Of a DNA stretch of 64,000 bases, positions 1 through 10,652 are shown in pieces. The stretch spans positions 11,930,019 to 11,994,018 of the forward strand of contig OY987270.1 of the NCBI GenBank assembly GCA_963920665.1, read 5' to 3'. This stretch comes from Straminergon stramineum. Lineage: Eukaryota; Streptophyta; Bryopsida; Hypnales; Calliergonaceae. The translations under genes were made by a program, and so were the position numbers. The notes below the pieces were generated by a model that saw nothing but the letters and a program-made list of their open reading frames with translations, had not been told where the DNA came from and did no database searches. Positions within the stretch are counted from its first letter, which is position 1. Every line of letters begins with the position of its first letter.

Positions 1-275
1 TATAGTTCGAATATAGTTCGAATATGAAACAAGTGTGATAGGGTCGATGATAATCTAGCAATTGTACAGGATACTTTAGAATCTCATTTAGTGAAGGTCA
101 TATCATAGAGGTCTGAGGGTACGTTGGACCAGCCTTTTCTTTACATTGACAAGCATCCCACGCAGCAAATGTTGCAATGTGTAGGGAAACGGTACAGCAA
201 GTTGGAACAGTAGTTGCTTTGCAATCAACCAATTCTGTCATGCTTTAACGATGAGTCCTGTTGATGTAATGTCAG
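1..275 (+). other. 5' flank or upstream exon region of RING gene
   Basis: No complete gene starts here. Bases 113-215 hold a stop-free stretch on the plus strand that reads like coding sequence (it includes FLYIDKHPTQQ), so one upstream exon of the RING-finger gene may lie here. The first exon I can anchor begins after the acceptor at 274-275, and the frame upstream of that acceptor is closed by a TAA at 267-269. An 11-bp unit (ATAGTTCGAAT) is repeated twice at the very start of the window. Confidence 0.35.
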
Positions 276-2426
276 GATGAGCTTTTGGGAGGCAAATGGA
301 GTCTCCCTGTGGATCTAAAAGGAAATGTTTTCTCTTGTAAACTGAAAGAAATTCTCGCCAAACCATTCGACGAGCTAGAGTTTAAGGAATTGTGGACGTT
401 GGCCACGCGACGGAAGCCTGTCCAGAAGTTGCGCCAAACTCGTGGCCGGACCATGCAAGTCAATACAAAGGATGAAGGCCTTTCTTACTTTGACCATCAC
501 CGCGGCAAGTTGTGCACGCTTTTCTTATGCCTTTTTAAAATCGAACTGTCATCTCAAAGATCTTCTCGTAGGCTGCTGCAGATTTGGTCTGGCTTTGCTA
601 TTACTGTAACGAGTCGAATCTACCTTATTTACATGAAACGATCAGGTTAATACTCTTGATTTATCCTCACTTGGTCACCGGAACTCTATGGTTTGTGGCA
701 AACTGATGACAGGAATCTCTTGGTGATTTTGCAACAGATTTAGCCCAACGGCTTGAGGAGTCCTCACACCCATCAGAAAAACTGGCACTACTACGATCCT
801 TCTTCTTCTGGCTTCAGGTAAGCACTTCCACGATAACGAAAACTTAGGTATAAACTTTTAAGTTTGATTCTTCTTCTGCTCCTATATGATCCCATTTGAT
901 TGGAAAATAGAAATTTTAGGCAGGAGGCATGCTTTACTTACATTCTGACTCTCTCTTTAGATTCGGAAATTAACTATCAGCAAGGCTCTCTCAGTCTACC
1001 TCCAATTTTTTAAATTTAAACTTCACCGCTGATGTGGAATAGTATATTTCTAAACAAGACACTTGCACATTAAGTTCGGATGTAAAACTACAATTTTTAT
1101 TCTATTATTTATTCTATTTAGTGTATGATAGCCTATTTGGTATGCCTATGATATTCTGTGAACACCATGTATTAGTGCACCTATTGATGACAACTAGTCT
1201 CTAGGCAGTGGATCTTGTGCTGTACTTGAGTGACGACGGTATTCACTCAATATCTTCTTGATGATGATCCCAAGGTACCCAATTTAACAAAAGTGATTCA
1301 TGTACTCTATTGCACACTATTTATTTTTTATTACATTACACCATGGATGACATAAAATTGAATGAGCAGAGTAGCCGATGCTTGTTTCGTATCCCTATGT
1401 GATAAATACCTGTTTATTTTGCAGCATTCATGTATGGAAGGTGCGTACCAGCCTTGGGCTTCTGCACCAAAGAACAGGACGGAAGAAGATGACTGTGACT
1501 TCACTGATGGCCTAGATTGTGAGGTGTGTTGAATATCTGCTCTTTAATTCTGAGTTCTGACCAAATCACATATGGTGGTCTTTGCAGAGCTTGTGCTTTT
1601 GGGACACGGGCAACTCCAGGATTTCAAACATTAATTCAAATATGATTAAAAACAGCAAGCTTCAATTTTTTAATCCACAATATTCCTTTCAAGGTTTATA
1701 GAATGAAGCAGCGTGGAATTTGTCAATTTTGATTTGAAACGTCCTAATGGATACTGTTTCTCTTTAGTCCCTAAAGTTTCAACCTGTTTTTCGGTCCTTT
1801 TCCAGGTCCTTGCTGTGGTGCTTTCTCTTGATGAGAAGAAGGACGTGAGTTCTGTAGTGAAGCCTATGGAGCCAATTACCGTTGATCTCAGTGATGACGA
1901 TGACGATGATTGTCTTGAAATAAGCGTGAAATTGCCTGTGAAAGCAGTCCCCAAACCGAGAAACTGTAATAACTTTCAGAAGGCTGCTTCTGTAAGTCGA
2001 GCATCCAATTGTTCACTGCATCGAGATTATTGCTTATTTCAACCTTTTTTAACTCGGGACTATTTTTAATGATCACGGTTTATCTCTGAGTAAATATCAG
2101 TTAACAGAGTCTCTAATAATCTGGCTCTATTAATTAATAGAGCCTGAACCCGTTGGTCTGAACAATCCAAGGTAAACTCACAAGGTTTGTGTTAGTACTA
2201 ATCTGGCTGTTTTTTTTGTGTCTACAAGTGCAATCGCTGCTCCAAGGAATTTGGCATGGACAAGGAACGACAACGGGCACTGTACAAGTCATGTGGCCAC
2301 ATTGAAACATGCATGAAGTGTGTAGATACACTGTGGATGGAGGGGACGCAGAGTTGTCAAGAATGCGGGGAGATCCAGTGTGTAAGACCGAGATCCATCA
2401 TGGACTTTGCTGATGACTCAGATTAG
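276..2426 (+). CDS. RING-HC finger protein with acidic SIM-like motif; 5' end incomplete
   Basis: Probable ubiquitin ligase; the protein family was not recognised. Supported exons are 276 to about 520-610 (donor unclear), 738-817, 1425-1523, 1806-1991 and 2229-2426, with TAG at 2424-2426. The last exon encodes a complete RING-HC spacing, C-x2-C-x17-C-x1-H-x3-C-x2-C-x11-C-x2-C, beginning CNRCSKEFG. The exon before it encodes ITVDLSDDDDDDCLEI, a hydrophobic core followed by an acidic run, as in SUMO-interaction motifs. The N-terminal part (for example DLAQRLEESSHPSEKLALL) is helical-looking and unknown to me. The gene converges with the transaldolase gene. The start codon was not found, so earlier exons may lie at 1-250 or outside the window. 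The RING call is strong, the SUMO link is inference, and the first-exon end is weakly defined because no strong GT donor matches the phase of the next exon. Confidence 0.65.
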
Positions 2427-4519
2427 GATGTCGAACTGGAAAATTGTAAAAATGCGACCGTGATTGAGGCAGCGCACACAAGAGATGGATTTTGTACCAC
2501 CAGTGAGAGCAGTGGCAACCTGCTCTGCTAGGTAGAGCAACTTTGGTTGAAACTTTCATCTTCTAAAATAGAGGATTTCAAAGTAGATTAGTATCACAGT
2601 TTTTACCCAGAATTGCCTGAGCAACCCAGCTGGTTCGTTCTCGTCCTTCTGTCTTTTTATGATGTGCAATTGTATCCATCCATTTTTTCTTAGGTTCGTG
2701 TACCAGTTTTCTTCTATTCGTACAGTACAGATTTAAAAAAAGAATCTTTGAAAATATTGTATAATTCAAAAGTCCAAGTTGTGTGTCGATGTATAAAGTA
2801 ACCATACTTAAATGCGTCCGAATGCGTCTGAATAAGCAATTGAGCATTGTACCCAGTATTAAATTGCCTAATTTTTGCTTGAATCTTGCTAGAAGTAAAA
2901 AGAGTATTCAAAATTTTCTTATGCATTTATTGGATGTTGGATGAATGAACTATGAATTTTCCAAGTTCTAAAAAGTTCTAAAAATAGGTGTTTTTCAAAC
3001 CAATTTCAGATCCTTATGAATAGTGGAAGTACATTTTAGGCTAGAATTTGTTGGGCTTGGTCTTAGAAAAGGGTCACAATTGGGTAGTCTTCTAAATATG
3101 ATATTATTCAAAATGTAATATAGAAATCTCGTAAAGTCATCATGGTTATAACTTTACATTATAAACTTGTAGTAAGTAAAAACTATTAAGAAAATGACTT
3201 GTATTATTTTCATGATCTATTTTTGAATTTTGTGTTTTATATTGTATTGATAGATATTAATAAATGCAATGATAAACCTAATCATATGGATATAATCTAC
3301 ACGTCTTAGTATAAAACCAATTTTGGGGGGACATTTGAATGCCTAAAAGTACCAAAAATAATTGAGGAGCATTAAGCCTACAAGAAAAATTTGAAGAAAA
3401 ACTAGATGATGATGCCAAGTTGTTCCAATCTTTGAAAATGATTTGGATGAAATTGCCCATTTTGAATGAAATTCATCCAAATATGTGGATAAAAAGATAG
3501 TTCTTTCCAAGATATGTATGAATTCTAAAATATTTGGCTACATCATTTGCTTGTGTATTGTTACTTCAATCATTTCCAAAAAAACAACCTAAAACCCTAG
3601 CTGGTTTAAAATATTATTTGAAAGTCATTATATTTTCAAGTTACATTTTTATAATACATTGTTTAAATACTTGAGGGCCTTCAAAGAGATCCTATCAATT
3701 TTTGTCAAAATCTCTCAAGTGCAAGAATTCTTGCTAAAACCCTAGTAAACCTACCTAATAATAGAAATCAACTATAGAAGCAAATAGTTGATGAAAACAA
3801 CATTCAAATGCTAATGAATATCAATATGCTTTCATCTTGCTTTTGTTGCCTACTATATTTCAACTCCTATGGATATGGAAGCAACCACTTTTGATCATTT
3901 ATCCATTTAGGATACACAACAACAAAGCATGTTGCATTGCAACAACACCTAAAAGGTCTCATCAAACTCCAAGGTTGCATTGAGAAGATGTTTGGATGTC
4001 ATTATAATTTTGGAAGAACAAAGGAATGAAAAAATGTGTAGATGAAAATGAGAGATGAAATAGTGACACAATTTGCATTTAATATAAGAGATTCCACACC
4101 AAGAGGGATAGTCTCAAGCTCAAAATAATCCCATCGTACCTCCCACCAATTTCTATCGTAGTAGGTGGTATTAACATATTCCCTGTGCTGAGTGTGCTAA
4201 GATTGTGCTTAACTGTAGAAGCTCTTAGAAAGCATTGAAGAGAATCTTTAACAGGATCCAGCCATTCCAATACAACCGCCGACTTGGAGGAACTGAAATG
4301 CTTATGCCGAACCCTAGCAAAGATGTTCCTAGGATTTGAACGTCCACAATATTCAGAGGCTAACTAGCTCCACCAAGCATTGACCTAAACTGGTTGGTCT
4401 TTCAATTGCAAGGTCTGTGATCCTGTACTGGTGGGTAGACTAAAAGGAGGTATTAACAACAAACCTTATGTAGAGGACTTAATAAGATCGTGTACTGCTG
4501 GTATTACTAATGGTACAAT
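2427..4519. other. Intergenic AT-rich region, decayed repeats
   Basis: This lies between the convergent RING and transaldolase genes. No conserved coding sequence was seen. About 3.9-4.1 kb resembles 15.7-15.83 kb; the 19-bp string ACAATTTGCATTTAATATA is shared at about 4068 and 15806, which points to a dispersed repeat family. The rest is AT-rich sequence without recognisable structure. Confidence 0.5.
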
Positions 4520-7500
4520 TTACCTTTTAGCTACTGCATTCACCAGAGTGCGAGAGACCGCTTCTTCAAAATCAGCAGCAGCTTTCTCTGTATCATCGTC
4601 TTGGAAAAGCTTTTCAATGATGGGCACTGGTATGGCAAATGAGTTTACACCGCTGGCCGCAAGACTGGTGATCTGCTTCACGTCTTTAATGCTCGCCACT
4701 AGCAGTCTCATGTCACTTTGGACTCCATTTACTATTTGCTGCACGCCCAAAGGGTTCTCAAGGTTACCTTAAGTAGCCAAACTCCAATAGTTTCAAACAT
4801 AAAGTTCTTGAGGAGCTGCCTCAACACCCTTGTAAATAGAATCCAGATTCTTTTTATGCACAATCTTTAGCTCATCTCAGCTGGGAAGTACCAAGAGCTA
4901 CACGAGAAGATAGGTCCTGGATCACTCATTGGGTGCCCTACTTGCTCTCTAAAGTGCATGTCAGGTACTTTGAGTCCGTCTTTCTGAGTTCCCATCTACA
5001 ATAGAGAAGCGAGAGTTCTCACAAGTACCGTAATAAAGAATTTGATGATGACTCAACTATTATTGATATGATTCAAACATCCATAACCCAGGATCACACC
5101 TCTAAGCACATATGGGAGAGAACCCAAACTAGCAGTAGTTACCATACCTGCATTTCTTGAATATCTTCCATGCCTGGCTTGCCAAGGGCTACCATGCGTC
5201 CCAGGTAAGGGGCTGCATAAGCAGCACCAACTCCTACAGCCAATAGCGCCTGCATGTACAATCCATCACTTTCCTCTGCTTCAAGCTTTGACAGAAATCA
5301 AGTTCACAATCGGGAAACTTCACAGGATTCAATCCATGATTCAGAGAAATTCGCAATGACTAGGCCAAAGCAGCGCCCAGAATAAAGGTGCAGATTCAAA
5401 CGGACAGCAGTAATCTAAAGGGCCCGCAGCGCAGACCCGGCATCCTCTAGGGCATAGAAGGCGATAAAGTTCCATCCAAAGTATACAGAACCCAAGCGAA
5501 TTTATAAAATTCTAAGGCCAATGACATCAACACCCCAAGAGAAACTGCCTGCACAGCCTCACCGCCGTTCGTTCTAGCCTTATCACAACCCTAATTGTTT
5601 TGTTCTGCAGGGTTTGTGATTTATGAGGATCTTCAAAGAGCACCCTGAAGCTAGATCAGGGGTCTTCATCAACGGGGTCATCAATGCAAGGGACCTCGAG
5701 GGAATAAACCCTAGAGCATGCTTAGTTTCCTCCTCCAAGTCGTCTAATAGCACAACCTAGCAAAATCTGAAAATGGTAGAAAAATCCAAGGACAAATTTT
5801 CATCAACACACATGCGTACCTGATGCACAGAGTACACGCCTGTCATCGTTACACGAACACCGCTTTTGGTCAATTTACTAGCTGTTTGGAGACCAATCTT
5901 TGTTATAGGAATCTTGACCTGGACAAATTAGAGTAGCAGTGCGCTGTCACTGCCGTAATAGATTCCAAGGTATAATTAGCAAATTCAAGAAATAAATTGG
6001 TATTTACGGAGTTGAGATCAGGACTCTGTACTATCGTCTAGATTGGAACTCAAAAAGTTGGCATATGTACTGCACCACAAGCTCACCACAATGGCACCAG
6101 GACTGATCTCGGCTAATCTCAAACCTGTGCTGACCATCTCTTCCACTGTCTGACCCCATGTCTGGATTTGTACTTCCTCAGCTCCCTAAAATATTTGCCA
6201 GGCCACATGAACTTTTTTCAGATGAGTGAATTTTACCCTGCTGTGTAAGAGAACTGATCTAACGTGTAAAACCTATATTCAACATATTCCATACCAAGCT
6301 TATGAAAGAAAAACATCAAATGAACCTCACCCTCTTCATAAGCCTACATGCAGGATGCCAAATAACGCCAACAAACAGCGATATGCACCAGAACTGAATC
6401 AGGCTCAGCTACATATATGTGTACCCCTAGACGTCTTTAATGCCAACTTTTCTAATATCACATCTTCTCACCAGACCCTTCGGAACTGATGTATCCAGTT
6501 CCGAAGTCACTCGGCATTCTCACAATCACACTTATTGGGTCACAAAGAAGTTGCATACAAATGTGATTATAAGGAGTTTGACAAATATGAAAAGAGGGTT
6601 CAATACCACCTTCCTGACTCATGTGACCCCAAGTACATCATTAAAGTACTACGGGTATTGCACAAAACACTACGTATAGTCACACATTTACAAAACTCTA
6701 TTTGCCTAGGCTAATGACATTAAAGAAGTATGGGTGTATTATGTTGAGCATGCATACCAGATTGAAGGCACAATTTGCAAGATCCAAAAGAGTCTCCTCC
6801 CGGCACGTTACGTTTGCCTTCTCTAACAAAATAGGATTCGTAGTCACTCCTACGATACAACATCACCCAATTGAAGTTGTCTAACTCTATAAAATAAGCG
6901 CCATAAAAACCATGCCAGAGACAGTAATCATGTTCGCAATCTCATAACATTGTCAGGAGAGTTACGTAGATCAAATTCATTTCAAATCGGAGCAAATCAA
7001 GCAAAATTATAGGTTTGAAATTATTGAGGAACTCCAGTTTGCAAAATAAGGTGTTACAGAGTTCTTTTCATGTGTCAGGGATTTCTTTTCATGCCAAAGC
7101 AGCGGCTGTTCAGCAAAGGTTCTCTAGAATGCTAAGCATTTGTGCTTGTGATTCGACAAAAACACCAAAGCAACTTAATAACAATTGGAAGGAGCCACTG
7201 GTATGGACAGCAACCTTACCATAGAATGCACCAGAAGGAAGCCAGCGCTGCCACGACTCCGAGTCCGCTGTGTCCATGAAGAGCCTCAATTTTCCTCCAT
7301 AAGCTGCACCCCCAGCTGCACCATTGCCGTTTTGGGACGAAGCTCGGATGCTCGCTACTCTGCAGCAGTGATACCACCACCCATCATACTCCGAAGGGGG
7401 GAAATGCTGTCGAAAGACTAACCTCAAACCCTAAAGTGTCCCAAAATCTCTGAGAGGGCCGACTACCTTGATCCGTTTCAAAGCAAATACACGACAAAAA

Positions 7501-7641
7501 CATATGCTACACCCATAATGAATTCATCGTCATTTCCCAAACCCACCTTGACACTCACCTTGAACTTCTCGATGCGGTCACCGCCACTCGCCCTAACAAC
7601 GCAGGCTGTTGCAACAGGGCTGTCGCTGAGGATGTTGCCAT
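4520..7641 (-). CDS. Plastid-targeted TalC/FSA-type transaldolase family protein
   Basis: Class I aldolase of the small transaldolase / fructose-6-phosphate aldolase (TalC/MipB) family. Seven exons on the minus strand: 7559-7641, 7220-7359, 6758-6849, 6087-6185, 5820-5918, 5148-5249 and 4520-4738. They sum to 834 bp and 277 residues in continuous frame. Residues 1 to about 45 are rich in Ser, Ala and Arg with almost no acids (MATSSATALLQQPALLGRVA), as in a chloroplast transit peptide. The barrel shows LRLFMDTAD, then GVTTNPILLEKA (residues 75-86), then VKIPITKIGLQTA, whose Lys140 corresponds to the Schiff-base lysine of FSA, and MTGVYSVHQ. The C-terminal part (GVNSFAIPVPIIEKL) completes the domain. 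It matches the plant type I recall from Arabidopsis At1g12230. It shares a 212-bp start-to-start promoter with PIGF. The true substrate (fructose 6-phosphate, sedoheptulose 7-phosphate or other) cannot be read from sequence. Confidence 0.9.
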
Positions 7642-7853
7642 ACTGATTTGGCCCAACTCTGCAACGAAACGAACTCTCAATCAGCAGCAACAAGTAAATT
7701 CTCTCGAGCAGATAGACGTAGAATCATCATTCACCCCGTGGAAGATTCGTCGGCGCTGTGGATGAACCTCGTACATCCACTTCAGTCGTCTGTCTCAGTT
7801 TCAGTCTGGTTTTGCGCTCTGGGTTTGGGGAGTTGTTGAAGTTTTGTGGAGCT
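7642..7853. promoter_or_regulatory. Short bidirectional promoter, transaldolase / PIGF
   Basis: The two divergent start codons (7641 on the minus strand, 7854 on the plus strand) are 212 bp apart, so both 5' leaders and both core promoters must share this interval or overlap the neighbouring transcript. No clear TATA box was seen on either strand, which is common for housekeeping bidirectional promoters. Confidence 0.6.
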
Positions 7854-10652
7854 ATGGCGGATCAACAGCAGGCAGATGATTCGACCCTACGTAAAGGACC
7901 CGGTGGAATCGCTTTGGTCTGTACACAAGTTTTTTGCGCGGCGGCGCTCCTGGTGGGGTTGAAGGCTCTTCCGGCTTTTTTCGTCGTGGACCTCATCGCC
8001 CATCCTGTTGCAACAATTCGGTTTGCTTTGGTACGTTGCTTCTTTCCATTAATTTCTCTTGTTTCTCTGGATCATAATTTGAACAATGCGGTTTCTTAGC
8101 AGGCTTGGTATATTGGGCATTGTATTCAAGTACTTGCAGAATTGTTAGGGTTTGAGTACGATTTCCTTATGTAATACTATTCCAGGTGTATGTTGGACTG
8201 ATCCATCAATTTTTTGTTCATAATTTGAACAATGTCGTTAATTATCAGGCTTGACGCATTCGGCATTGCATCCAAGTACCTGCAGAGTTGTTAGGGTTTC
8301 ATTCAGATTTATGTATGTGTTACGATTCCTGGTGTATTTTGGACTAATGAATCAAGTTTTTGATAGGGTGTAACTTTGCCGACAGTGACCGTGGCGTACA
8401 CTACGATGGTGATGTCCTCTTCAAGTCCCAGATCGGTAGGTGGCGTTTAACTCAAGAAGACGTTCTCTTTATATCTTTGAATCCATGGAATGTTCGTTCC
8501 TAGCGATCTTCATGAAGGTGCAACCTGTGATTCGTAGGCATGACTTTATTCTAGCTGTCCTTTTTTACATGGTAGAGGTTGGAGAATGCATTCTCATCTC
8601 GTATCTTCTTGTTACCGTGTTGCCCCTCGTTTTATTCATTTGTAATAGAGCACCTTTTTGCAGTTTAAATTCTGCTTTGTGTTGCTGTCAAACGTCTGCT
8701 GACGGAATTGCTGGTGGTTGAATCAGATCTGGCGATGTCTTGGTGACGGCCTTCTTAGCATTCCTGTGGGTTGTTTGCTGGAACCCTCTTGATCGGGCTC
8801 TTTAGTTCCTATACTTGCAGCACTACTGAAGGAATTGCAATTGTGGAATACAGTTGTGATGTCAAAACTGGCAGCTTGCAGACGTTTTGTCTAAATTTAG
8901 GTTTTCTTCTTTAAGTTTAGAGCATGTTTTAACGAGTTTGAAGCATGCCCGTCGCGTGTTGATCTTTTCCGGTAAATCTACAGGAGCGATCATTTTTGCG
9001 CTTCTAGCTCTTGCATTTGGTGCACCGACCTCTCTACAGTGAGTTGTTCATTACTCTCATCTTTGACAATCAAATTCTTCCACAACAAAGGACTGCATTT
9101 TCTAGGTTGTGCGACATTTTCTTGCCTTCATTTCATACTAAATGCTTCGATATTCCGGCGGCATGAGATGCAGCTAATGCATACTTCTTGAATAGCAGGT
9201 ATGCATCACGAACGATTCACTGGGCCTGTCTCATGTCAGTGCTTGCAGTAAGTTACTCACTATGTTTTTCCTTCTTAATACAATTAAAGGTAGCGTTTGT
9301 GCACAAGACTTAAATACTCGTAGCGTATGTTCACAAGAAAGTGAAACTCATTACTGGATCAGAAGTTATGCAGTTTGGTTTATCATCACGTCTTTGTTAC
9401 ATTGAGAGCATGTGCTTGCAAATGGTACTGACCACTGTTATACAACTAGGTACTACCTGCAGCAATAGTGTTGGGGAGTTCTTGGCCGGATTGGCAACGT
9501 GTTTTTGCCTTCACTAGGTATTGTGCCCTCATATCATATACTACTAGCCTTCTGCTCATACAATGTGTATAGGCTGGATAAGATGACTTTTGCCTTTTTT
9601 CAAACAATTTGTACCATATTGTTATAAAATTTGAAAACTCAAGTTTGCAAGCTCAAGGTCTGTCAATTTAAAATTTATTTATTAATTAGAAATAAGAATA
9701 AACTCATTCAGACAGGAAACTTTTGTTAGTTCGCATAATAACTTTGCCTCGTTCTCTAAACTTTATTTATTGGAGCTGGGTGCGTTTGAGCACATGGATG
9801 ATTTAGTAATTTGGGAGTGCTTCATGCAGACCAAGGGGAGGAGTGGAAAGAGCAATCTGTATTCCAGCACATGGAGCTGTAATAGGTGCATGGGTTGGAG
9901 CTTTTCCGATGCCTCTTGACTGGGAACGCCCTTGGCAGGTTAATATCATTCCTCTGGAGATCATTTTCTCGGTTCTCTATTATTCTTCAATTTAAATAAA
10001 TTTTTCAATTATTAGACCTATTGTCTCAATGTGCTGCATATAGTGCTACTTACCCTATCTTATAGGGTAAGAGGGTAAGTAGCACTGTAGGTACCAAACA
10101 CTAAATTTCATTATAGTAGAACCACCCATTATCAGCCACTTAAGTATTTTGTGCATGATCTGGAGTAATAGAAGGCATTGTTAAATTTTTGCCATGTAGA
10201 GAGATAGAAATGGTGGGCGTTTTCAAATTTTCATAATTTATTTCCTGAAATTCAAATTATTATGAATTTTAGAAGCCAAAAGTTGGCCTGCTCCCATCCC
10301 CAATACATAGATTCTTCCATCACTGCTCATCTAAAGATTAATCTGGCTCTCAAAATGAAGTACATGTGTCATAACTATGATGGCTGGAAGATGGTGGAAA
10401 ACCAAAAAACTAATGGTTACTTATTGGTCATCTCTCTGTTGAATTTCCCATTACCTATGTATTGACCATGGGTCTTGGCTGGTCATGGGAGGTTCTACCA
10501 TATTAGTATACTGACACTGTTATCTTTGTGGTGGACAGGAATGGCCTGTCAGTTGCACGTACGGTGCAGCAGGAGGTTACCTTTTCGGACTGACCATCTC
10601 TATTTTGCTCCAGTGTTTGCATCCCAGAGGTGTTCGATCAAAGATAGACTAA
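7854..10652 (+). CDS. PIGF: GPI biosynthesis protein PIG-F homologue
   Basis: Multi-pass ER membrane protein. In known systems PIG-F partners PIG-O or PIG-G to transfer phosphoethanolamine onto the GPI core. Exons are 7854-8030, 8367-8439, 8984-9038, 9199-9247, 9451-9518, 9830-9938 and 10539-10652, giving 645 bp and 214 residues, close to the usual length. The diagnostic motif GAWVGAFPMPLDWERPWQ is in exon 6 and continues into EWPVSCTYGAAGGY in exon 7, as in plant and animal PIG-F. Several hydrophobic stretches (such as AIIFALLALAFGAP and AAIVLGSSWPDW) fit its membrane topology. The start is the first ATG after the short divergent promoter. To keep frame, exon 2 must end at 8439 before GTGGCG rather than at the better-looking donor GTAGGT at 8436. 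Intron 6 contains an imperfect hairpin at 10042-10086. Confidence 0.92.
10042..10086. repeat. Inverted repeat hairpin in PIGF intron 6
   Basis: AGTGCTACTTACCCT at 10042-10056 is exactly inverted as AGGGTAAGTAGCACT at 10072-10086, with a 15-bp loop that itself can pair partly (CTTATAGGGTAAG). It looks like a tiny foldback element end-pair or an intronic hairpin; no function is implied. Confidence 0.6.

Noticed and set aside
1..26. GTTCGAAT motif reminiscent of a tRNA T-loop
   Set aside because: It is an 11-bp tandem duplication with no acceptor or anticodon stems around it.
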